DNA of 64,000 nt from Chryseolinea sp. GTDB lineage: Bacteria > Bacteroidota > Bacteroidia > Cytophagales > Cyclobacteriaceae. Positions 44,354-50,689 of this stretch are shown here, one piece after another. The first letter of the stretch is position 1, and every line of letters begins with the position of its first letter. The DNA is taken from the NCBI GenBank assembly GCA_025923195.1, contig JAICGJ010000002.1, positions 50,290 to 114,289 on the forward strand, written 5' to 3'. The notes beneath the pieces are model-generated. The model did not search any database. It was given only the letters and a program-made list of their open reading frames with translations, and was not told the origin of the DNA. The translations under genes and the position numbers were made by a program.

Positions 44354-44968
44354 GTGAATTCCACATTTGAAGCTATAGCCGACGGTATTGCCGAGCATGG
44401 ATTTGCAGTTACGGATCAGTTTTTATCTCCGGCGGAAGTTTCCGCCATCCTGGCATTACCGGAATTCCAAGAATGGCTCGACCATTTTAAGAAAGCCGCA
44501 ATCGGGAAAAAGCAAACTCTCCATATCAACGAAGCAGTCCGAGGAGATTATATACATTGGGTGGATAATAACGAGGCGCCCCATCAATTGAAAGTCTATC
44601 TGGACAGACTGGATCAATTAGTTCAGTACCTGAATCGCAGTCTGTTTCTAAGCCTCAAAGATTTCGAGGTACATTTAACGGTCTATCCAACGGGTTCATT
44701 CTATAAACGACACCTGGACCAATTTAGTCGCGACGACCACAGGAAGTTGTCTGTGATATGCTATTTAAATGAAGACTGGGATGATCAGCATGGCGGTCAG
44801 CTGCGAATGTTTCTACCAGAAAAAGTTGTCGAACTACTTCCCGCATCCGGTAGACTCGTTTGCTTTCGCAGTGACATGATAGAACACGAAGTTTTACCTG
44901 CCACGCGGCCTAGGTTGAGCATAACCGGATGGATTCTCGATCAGCACGGTGCGCTGAAACATCTTTAA
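44354..44968 (+). CDS. 2-oxoglutarate-Fe(II) dioxygenase (prolyl 4-hydroxylase-like)
   Basis: Protein of 204 residues from the GTG at 44354; the frame extends to 44201, but that part overlaps the divergent LEA2 gene. The double-stranded beta helix is recognisable: LTVYPTGSFYKRHLDQFSRD with the metal-binding HxD, LSVICYLNEDWDDQHGGQLR, and RSDMIEHEVLPATRPRLSIT with the second His and the Arg that binds 2-oxoglutarate. It probably hydroxylates a protein side chain in the cytoplasm, similar to bacterial prolyl hydroxylases that act on translation factors. No partner gene is adjacent. Confidence 0.87.
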   Translation: MNSTFEAIADGIAEHGFAVTDQFLSPAEVSAILALPEFQEWLDHFKKAAIGKKQTLHINEAVRGDYIHWVDNNEAPHQLKVYLDRLDQLVQYLNRSLFLSLKDFEVHLTVYPTGSFYKRHLDQFSRDDHRKLSVICYLNEDWDDQHGGQLRMFLPEKVVELLPASGRLVCFRSDMIEHEVLPATRPRLSITGWILDQHGALKHL

Positions 44969-44978
44969 AAATTATATA

Positions 44979-45016
44979 TTGACTTTACAATACACATAAA
45001 TTTGATTTTAGATTTG
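44979..45016 (+). promoter_or_regulatory. Promoter elements upstream of DinB-family gene
   Basis: Two exact TAnnTTTG -7 elements stand in tandem, TAAATTTG at 44997 and TAGATTTG at 45009, with a TTG at 44979 as a possible -33 box (15 bases from the first). The start codon at 45037 follows at leader length about 20. They may provide two starts. Confidence 0.6.
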
Positions 45017-45036
45017 TAGCTATTCTTAACGGCGCC

Positions 45037-45507
45037 ATGAAGAAATATTTCCTTAAGCTCTACCATTACAATTTTTGGGCAAATGATCGAATATTAAAAT
45101 GCCTGAATCGGCAGGGCGTAACAGATGAAAAGATACTGACTTTAATGGGACACATCGTGGCCGCGCAATTTTTGTGGCTTCACCGGATCAAAGGTCTGCC
45201 TCCTCCGGCCGTGAAGCTGTGGGGCTCCTACCTGCTGACGCAACTCCTGGAAATGGCTGATGACGCCGGCAAACAATGGATTGAATACGTGGAGGCTACT
45301 GACAATTTCGATCGCGAGCTTACATACCGGAACTATTTAAACGAACCGTATACGAATAACGTCGAAATGATCATGATCCACCTCGTTAATCATTCATCAT
45401 ATCACAGGGCTCAAATAGCCATGCTCTTACGTCAAAAGGGTATGGAACCTGTCAATACGGATTTCATCACGTACGACAGAGTAATGCGCGGTCAATTGCA
45501 GGAATAG
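45037..45507 (+). CDS. DinB/YfiT-fold protein
   Basis: Protein of 156 residues of the DinB four-helix family. The three metal-binding histidines can be placed: His in LMGHIVAAQFLWLHRIKGLP, and the pair in MIHLVNHSSYHRAQIAMLLR. The N-terminus (MKKYFLKLYHYNFWANDRIL) is the usual YHYNxWAN start. Members act as thiol transferases using bacillithiol or mycothiol, or as hydrolases; the substrate is unknown. It has its own promoter region with tandem -7 elements and is not directly linked to the second DinB gene at 47388. Confidence 0.88.
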   Translation: MKKYFLKLYHYNFWANDRILKCLNRQGVTDEKILTLMGHIVAAQFLWLHRIKGLPPPAVKLWGSYLLTQLLEMADDAGKQWIEYVEATDNFDRELTYRNYLNEPYTNNVEMIMIHLVNHSSYHRAQIAMLLRQKGMEPVNTDFITYDRVMRGQLQE

Positions 45508-45670
45508 CTCCAACTTCCCTTAAAGTCGCGTGTCACTTGCACGTATCCGGAGACTGACAAGTTCAATTAATTTCTCGACCATTGACACAATATTAGGGCA
45601 CAGTGCATAGTAGACTGCCCAAAAAGTTTTACTCTAAAATTACGACCAAATTTTATTCGTATCCTACTTG

Positions 45671-45709
45671 GTGATTCGTGTCCTGGTGCCTCCGTGGCAA
45701 AATAAGGTG
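45671..45709. repeat. GTG-phased 7-8 base intergenic repeat
   Basis: GTG recurs at 45671, 45678, 45686 and 45694 (spacings 7, 8, 8) and again at 45707, with the C-rich words GTGTCCTG and GTGCCTCC between. It lies in the 211-base gap between the DinB gene and the DUF3500 gene, which holds nothing else I can support. Confidence 0.45.
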
Positions 45710-45718
45710 TCCAAGGAA

Positions 45719-46738
45719 CTAGTTTTTAGAGTGTTCCTTTTCGTAATGCTCTTTTAAAACATCCTCAGCAAAATCATTGGTTAGGTCCCTTACAACGGAG
45801 TGGATATGGTTAGCATTGTTTTGCGTATTATCGAATTCTATTAAAAGCATGGGCCCCTGTATGCGATAATAGTGACCCTTGCCAGGCCTCAGACTTCCGG
45901 CCCACGCAAAACTTAAATTCTCCATTCCTGCATCTTTTATCTTCTTCATAAGGGTAGTAGAAAAACCCAACTCATAGTTTTTCACGTAGACGTCCAACAA
46001 AGACAAGAAGATTCTTTTTTGCTGCTCATTCATTTCGGCATACGTTAGCCCTTTGGGTGTTAGCGGCGTAGCCTTGCGTTTATTCTCTGAAAGGATGTCC
46101 GGATAAGCATCTTCGGAAATCACCACGATCCTTTGCTGTTCGCTTGAAAAAGAATTGAGAAGGGAAAACGCCAGGGCTGACTCGTCCTTCAGGATCTGTT
46201 CCCCTTTTCTTTTGCCAGATGGGATAGTGGCAGGATTTGAGCCAAAGAACGATGGTGTCGAGGATTGTAACTTGTTATCGACCGCCGAGAAATTTAGAGA
46301 AATATGGTGGCCTTCCAACCGCCATCCCCACGGCTTTTCCTTTGAAGGTGTTCCAAAAATACTGAAATAGTATTTTTTAGGATCTCGATACGTGTCGTCG
46401 GCAGGCCGGTTCTCAACCTCCCTTAAGACGCTCTCCAATGCCATCACATCTGTTGCCTTCCTGAAGCCTTGTACGCTCAGTGAAGACTTTAATAAATTAA
46501 TCGCCGCATCAAATTGAGCCTGTGTAAGATCGTGAATTGATACACCACTTCGAAACCTTGGAACATAATGCCAATTAAACCTCTCTGCGTCGTCAAACTT
46601 GAACTGAATCTGAGTCTTTACATCGTCACTGAGGAGGTTCAGAAAGGTATTAGCCATGCCCGATACGTCTCCGGACTGTGCACTGCAAATGTGTCCGGCG
46701 AGATTTAGGGAAAACAAGAATAAGATGAGGACTCTCAT
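45719..46738 (-). CDS. DUF3500 family secreted protein
   Basis: Protein of 339 residues with a signal peptide (RVLILFLFSLNLAGHICSAQ). The DUF3500 family is recognised by WGWRLEGHHISLNFSAVDNK in the middle, TPSFFGSNPATIPSGKRKG, and LLIEFDNTQNNANHIHSVVR with DFAEDVLKEHYEKEH near the end. The conserved histidines suggest a metal-dependent role, but no activity is known to me. It is probably periplasmic. It is divergent from the YHS-domain gene, with 114 bases between starts. Confidence 0.9.
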   Translation of the reverse strand: MRVLILFLFSLNLAGHICSAQSGDVSGMANTFLNLLSDDVKTQIQFKFDDAERFNWHYVPRFRSGVSIHDLTQAQFDAAINLLKSSLSVQGFRKATDVMALESVLREVENRPADDTYRDPKKYYFSIFGTPSKEKPWGWRLEGHHISLNFSAVDNKLQSSTPSFFGSNPATIPSGKRKGEQILKDESALAFSLLNSFSSEQQRIVVISEDAYPDILSENKRKATPLTPKGLTYAEMNEQQKRIFLSLLDVYVKNYELGFSTTLMKKIKDAGMENLSFAWAGSLRPGKGHYYRIQGPMLLIEFDNTQNNANHIHSVVRDLTNDFAEDVLKEHYEKEHSKN

Positions 46739-46813
46739 ATATTTAGCCTTTTCAAAGGCCCGTGTAATTTCTGTCAGAAGTGTAAATTCCCTGACAAATT
46801 AGGTTTAGTAGAA

Positions 46814-46829
46814 AATCCAATTTTGGATT
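46814..46829. repeat. Perfect inverted repeat upstream of YHS gene
   Basis: AATCCAA, spacer TT, TTGGATT: a 7-bp perfect palindrome 24 bases upstream of the YHS-domain start. It could be a repressor site; no regulator is nearby. Confidence 0.4.
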
Positions 46830-46852
46830 CTCATCGTAATTTAAGATATCTT

Positions 46853-47311
46853 ATGAAATTATTGATCTTACTCTTTGTTTTTAGCGCAGGTGCTGACCTC
46901 GCTCTGGCCCAGTCGGATGAGCTGCGGAAGTTGCATTTTAATGTAAAGAAGAATGTGGCCTTAGAAGGCTATGATGCTGTAAGTTACTTCAACGGCAAGC
47001 CGGTTGAGGGCGATGAAGACCTTAAATTCGTATATAAGAATATTATCTATTATTTTGCTTCGCCTTCCAACCTTGAGAAGTTTAAGCTCAACCCTGACAA
47101 ATACGAACCTGCTTATGGCGGATGGTGTGCTTATGCCATGGGCGAAACTGGTGAAAAAGTAAAAATTGATCCGGAAACCTTTAAGATACTTGATGGTCGG
47201 GTTTATTTATTCTACAATTTTTGGGGCAACAATACCCTTGAGGATTGGAAAAAGAATGAAAAGAAATTAAAAGAAGCGGCTGATCATAATTGGAAGAATA
47301 TTGTTAGATAA
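46853..47311 (+). CDS. YHS domain-containing secreted protein
   Basis: Protein of 152 residues from the ATG at 46853, with a signal peptide (KLLILLFVFSAGADLALAQ). The YHS domain is seen at VALEGYDAVSYFNGKPVEGD, then YKNIIYYFASPSNLEKFKLN and PAYGGWCAYAMG, the family pattern for a metal-associated domain. One Cys is present in GWCAYAMG, instead of the two found in transcription-factor-linked YHS domains. This subgroup is typical of envelope proteins in Bacteroidota and Proteobacteria and may bind copper or another metal, but this is not shown here. It precedes the DinB/ATP-grasp/LysE cassette by 76 bases. Confidence 0.85.
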   Translation: MKLLILLFVFSAGADLALAQSDELRKLHFNVKKNVALEGYDAVSYFNGKPVEGDEDLKFVYKNIIYYFASPSNLEKFKLNPDKYEPAYGGWCAYAMGETGEKVKIDPETFKILDGRVYLFYNFWGNNTLEDWKKNEKKLKEAADHNWKNIVR

Positions 47312-47387
47312 GGTTTGAAAGTTCATTTTCCAGGAGCGGCGGGTGTTTCATAAATGATTTCAATTAACTTAAATTGGGAGCAATATT

Positions 47388-47912
47388 ATGTCAGCTATGA
47401 ATTTAACTGAAGCCTGTTCAAATATCTTATCGCAGCTTACGGATCTGGTACATCAGATCCGTGAGTCTGATTTTGTGAGACCCGCTGAAACCTTGAGCTA
47501 TTCCACCGTGGGCCAACATCTGCGCCATACCCTTGAGTTTTTTATGTGCTTTGAACATGGCTTCGAAAAGGGCTTAATCAATTACGACAAGCGTGCCCAT
47601 GACAAGCTGATCGAAAGCGACAAGTTTCTTGCGCTGGCTGCCATTGGCAGGATCACTGACTTTATCAAGCGACTTGCCGACAAACCTTTGAAGCTTGAAG
47701 TAGGATATGATCTGGACAAAGAGATCTTTTTGACAATAGACACCACTGCCACGCGTGAACTAGTTTATAACATTGAACATGCCGTACATCATATGGCTAT
47801 AATGAAGATCGGTATCAGAGAAATTGCTTCATATGTAAAATTGGCGCCGGATTTTGGCATTGCTGCATCTACCATCCGGTACAAAGAAAATTCAGTATCG
47901 ACATCTTACTAG
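47388..47912 (+). CDS. DinB-like protein of the ATP-grasp/LysE cassette
   Basis: Protein of 174 residues with DinB-fold helices: YSTVGQHLRHTLEFFMCFEH (one metal-binding His) and LVYNIEHAVHHMAIMKIGIR (His pair). A GGGAG stands seven bases before the ATG. The last part (GIREIASYVKLAPDFGIAAS) resembles the C-terminus of DinB-like proteins that sit beside ATP-grasp genes in Bacteroidota. The metal-dependent chemistry is unknown. It precedes the ATP-grasp gene by 16 bases, and that gene overlaps LysE by four bases, so the three are almost certainly one transcript. Confidence 0.85.
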   Translation: MSAMNLTEACSNILSQLTDLVHQIRESDFVRPAETLSYSTVGQHLRHTLEFFMCFEHGFEKGLINYDKRAHDKLIESDKFLALAAIGRITDFIKRLADKPLKLEVGYDLDKEIFLTIDTTATRELVYNIEHAVHHMAIMKIGIREIASYVKLAPDFGIAASTIRYKENSVSTSY

Positions 47913-47928
47913 CGTTGTAGTTAGAGAA

Positions 47929-48975
47929 ATGCTTTTTAGCAAAAACGTTATTCTCAGCAATTTCATGATTCGACTAAAAAGCTGGGAGTATTGGCCGTTT
48001 GGAGTAATACATTTCCCTGTGATGATTTACTTCCTGTGGCTGGCTCTTAAGGCTAGGTCGCTGGTATTTTTTTCCGCTTCCAACCCTGGTATTGTAATGG
48101 GTGGAATGTTTGGGGAATCCAAGTATGAGGTTCTTAAGAAATTGCCCTCACAATACATCCCGATAACGGCGTTAGCGACACCTCCTTTTGACGGATCCTG
48201 TCTTAGTGACCTAATACAACGAGCAGGTTTGAATCTACCTGTTATTTTTAAGCCAGATCTCGGCGAGCGAGGCTTTATGGTCAGGCGTATCAATACAGAA
48301 ACAGAGATTGAGAGCTATCTGGCAAAAATGAAATACCCTTTCTTAGTTCAGGAACTTGTAGACCTACCGTTAGAGTTGGGAGTCTTTTATGCCCGGTTTC
48401 CGCATCATTCGAAGGGCAGGGTCACTTCTGTGGTTATGAAGGAAATGCTTTCTGTACGCGGCGACGGATCCTCTACATTGCAGGAACTCATTTTGAAAAA
48501 GGACCGAGCCAGGCTTCAATGGGAAGCACTAAAAAAAATATACAGTTGTAACTTGAATGATGTGGTGCCAGCGGGGCAGACCGTGGAATTGGTTTCCATC
48601 GGGAATCATTGCCTTGGGACTAAGTTTCTTGATGGCGGCCATTTGATTAATGATAGATTGTCGGCCACGTTTGATGAGATAAGCAAGCAAGTTGAGGGAT
48701 TCTATTTTGGGCGTTTTGATTTGAGGTGTGCATCCCTGGAGGACTTATATAATGGGAACGTCAAAGTCTTGGAACTTAACGGATGTGGAGCTGAACCTGC
48801 GCATATATATCATCCAGGATATTCACTTTTCAAAGCCATTAGCGTCCTACTGGAACATTGGAGAAATATTTTCTTGATTGCACGGGAAAACGCTAAGCGC
48901 GGAACGTCGTTTATTCCCTTTAAGGAGGCAAGAATGCATTACAGGAAATTCAAAGCAGCAACACAGCCCTCATGA
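47929..48975 (+). CDS. ATP-grasp-fold protein (D-Ala-D-Ala ligase-like, function unknown)
   Basis: Protein of 348 residues from the ATG at 47929; the frame is open upstream but overlaps the DinB gene. An N-terminal membrane-proximal region (EYWPFGVIHFPVMIYFLWLA) with one hydrophobic span is followed by SLVFFSASNPGIVMGGMFGE. The ATP-grasp core is recognised by VIFKPDLGERGFMVRRINTE (the ATP-binding Lys), FLVQELVDLPLELGVFYARF and YFGRFDLRCASLEDLYNGNV plus KVLELNGCGAEPAHIYHPGY, where the D-x-R and E-x-N residues bind magnesium. It likely joins an acid to an amine with ATP at the membrane; the substrates are unknown. Confidence 0.82.
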   Translation: MLFSKNVILSNFMIRLKSWEYWPFGVIHFPVMIYFLWLALKARSLVFFSASNPGIVMGGMFGESKYEVLKKLPSQYIPITALATPPFDGSCLSDLIQRAGLNLPVIFKPDLGERGFMVRRINTETEIESYLAKMKYPFLVQELVDLPLELGVFYARFPHHSKGRVTSVVMKEMLSVRGDGSSTLQELILKKDRARLQWEALKKIYSCNLNDVVPAGQTVELVSIGNHCLGTKFLDGGHLINDRLSATFDEISKQVEGFYFGRFDLRCASLEDLYNGNVKVLELNGCGAEPAHIYHPGYSLFKAISVLLEHWRNIFLIARENAKRGTSFIPFKEARMHYRKFKAATQPS

Positions 48976-49583
48976 TTGCCAGTTTAAACTTTCTGCTGGC
49001 ATTTTTTTTCAGCTTTATTGGAACCATTCCTCCCGGCACAATTAACCTGACGTGCGTGCAGCTTGGGCTCGAAAAGAAAATGGGAATAGCGTGGCGCTTT
49101 GCAGTCACCGCTTCCGTCATGGAGTACCCTTACGCCTGGATAGCTGTGGAGTTTGCTGAATGGATAACGTCGTCTCCCTTAGTGGTGGAAAATATGCAAC
49201 TGATAACGGCTGTCGTGATGACGGTGCTTGGTATTTTAACCTTGTGGATGCCTTCAACTCCGTCCACGATTACGACCAGGATAAGCGAGAGTGGTTATTT
49301 AAGGGGTTTCATACTTAGTGTCCTGAACCCATTAGCGATTCCCTTCTGGGTTGGAACAACAGCATATTTGAACAGTCTGTATTGGATTGAACTGTCTACA
49401 CCTCTAAGACTCCACAGCTATCTCCTAGGGGTTTGTCTCGGCACCTTTGCTATTCTCATCATGCTTGTTTACCTGGCCAAAAAAATTGGAACCCAGTTCA
49501 CTCAAAATTCCTGGCTCTATAGAATACCTGGAATTGCGCTTATCGTTTTGGGTATATATGCCTTCGTTCAATATTTATTCTAA
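48972..49583 (+). CDS. LysE family exporter
   Basis: Protein of 203 residues with about six membrane spans: NFLLAFFFSFIGTIPPGTIN (the LysE signature, with PPG), MQLITAVVMTVLGILTLWMP, LRGFILSVLNPLAIPFWVGT with the NP-x-x-x-x-F/W motif, GVCLGTFAILIMLVYLAKKI, and a final YRIPGIALIVLGIYAFVQYL. The family exports amino acids and related small molecules. It starts on the ATGA of the ATP-grasp stop, so translation is coupled, and the pairing suggests that it exports the product of the ATP-grasp enzyme. A terminator follows. Confidence 0.9.
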   Translation: MIASLNFLLAFFFSFIGTIPPGTINLTCVQLGLEKKMGIAWRFAVTASVMEYPYAWIAVEFAEWITSSPLVVENMQLITAVVMTVLGILTLWMPSTPSTITTRISESGYLRGFILSVLNPLAIPFWVGTTAYLNSLYWIELSTPLRLHSYLLGVCLGTFAILIMLVYLAKKIGTQFTQNSWLYRIPGIALIVLGIYAFVQYLF

Positions 49584-49610
49584 ATTGCTAGTACATTCTA
49601 GCATAAAAAA

Positions 49611-49627
49611 AGCCCGGCTACCGGGCT
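49611..49627. terminator. Bidirectional terminator between LysE and asd
   Basis: Stem AGCCCGG / CCGGGCT with a three-base loop. Read on the minus strand it is followed by seven T, a strong terminator for asd; on the plus strand the tail is TCATTTT. Confidence 0.85.
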
Positions 49628-49646
49628 TCATTTTGAAGATCTATCA

Positions 49647-50639
49647 TTAGTAAACAAGACTCTTTTCCGTCATAAACTCGGCAATTTGAACAGCGTTCGT
49701 GGCAGCCCCCTTGCGCAAATTGTCGGCGACAATCCACATATTTAAGGTATTCGGCTGCGACTCATCTCTGCGAAGCCTTCCAACAAACACCTCATCTCGA
49801 TTTTTGGAATTGATTGGCATGGGGTAAATGTTATTCTTAGGATCATCTTGTACGATCACACCGGGGGTTGTTGCCAAGATAGAACGTACTTCACTTAAAT
49901 TGAAGTCTTCATGAAATTCTACATTGACCGCTTCCGAATGTCCCCCGACGGATGGGATCCTTACCGTTGTCGATGTGACACCAATTGAGTTATCGCCAAG
50001 GATCTTTCGTGTTTCATTGACCATTTTCATCTCTTCCTTAGTGTATCCGTTGTCAAGGAAGGAATCAATGTGTGGCAATGCATTCATATCTATCGGATGT
50101 GGATAAACCTTTGGTCCATGTACACCTTTACGTTCATCCATCATCTGCTGCACAGCATCCTTACCCGTACCCGTCACGGATTGGTAGGTTGAAACGACTA
50201 TTCGTTTCAATCTGTACCTGACGTGCAAAGGCGCAAGTGCCATAACCATTTGAATGGTTGAGCAATTTGGGTTAGCAATGATGCGGTCATCGATGGTGAG
50301 CTCGTGACCGTTTATTTCTGGTACGATCAGTTTTTTCGTAGGATCCATCCTCCAGGCTGAAGAGTTATCTATCACAATTGTGCCTGCCTCAGCATACTTA
50401 GGCGCCCACTCTAGTGACGTAGCGCCGCCGGCAGAAAAAATGGCAATATCCGCCGCACGTTTGCAGCCCTCCTCAATGCCTATGATAGTATACTCCTTCT
50501 CCTTGAATTTTATCTTCTGACCTACGGACTTCGCCGAGGCAATTAAATACAGTTCATCAAATGCAAAACTTCTTTCCTCAATCACTTTGAGAATTTCCTG
50601 GCCTACCAATCCTGTGGCGCCTACTACCGCGAGTTTCAT
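49647..50639 (-). CDS. asd: Aspartate-semialdehyde dehydrogenase
   Basis: Protein of 330 residues. It reduces aspartyl phosphate to aspartate semialdehyde, the branch point for lysine/diaminopimelate, threonine and methionine. The NADP fold starts MKLAVVGATGLVGQEILKVI, the catalytic Cys is in IANPNCSTIQMVMAL and the catalytic His in RIPSVGGHSEAVNVEF. Other family segments are SAGGATSLEWAPKYAEAGTI and VIDNSSAWRMD. It is divergent from the lamin-tail protein gene with only 50 bases between starts and has a -7 element 24 bases upstream of the ATG. Confidence 0.97.
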   Translation of the reverse strand: MKLAVVGATGLVGQEILKVIEERSFAFDELYLIASAKSVGQKIKFKEKEYTIIGIEEGCKRAADIAIFSAGGATSLEWAPKYAEAGTIVIDNSSAWRMDPTKKLIVPEINGHELTIDDRIIANPNCSTIQMVMALAPLHVRYRLKRIVVSTYQSVTGTGKDAVQQMMDERKGVHGPKVYPHPIDMNALPHIDSFLDNGYTKEEMKMVNETRKILGDNSIGVTSTTVRIPSVGGHSEAVNVEFHEDFNLSEVRSILATTPGVIVQDDPKNNIYPMPINSKNRDEVFVGRLRRDESQPNTLNMWIVADNLRKGAATNAVQIAEFMTEKSLVY

Positions 50640-50662
50640 TTTTATTTTATATTTAGGGATTG

Positions 50663-50670
50663 CAAAAATA
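50663..50670 (-). promoter_or_regulatory. -7 element TATTTTTG upstream of asd
   Basis: On the minus strand TATTTTTG, an exact TAnnTTTG, followed by CAATCC as at gltX. It is 24 bases from the asd ATG. No -33 TTG is obvious. Confidence 0.55.
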
Positions 50671-50689
50671 ATGTTTTCCCGTTGTGCTT

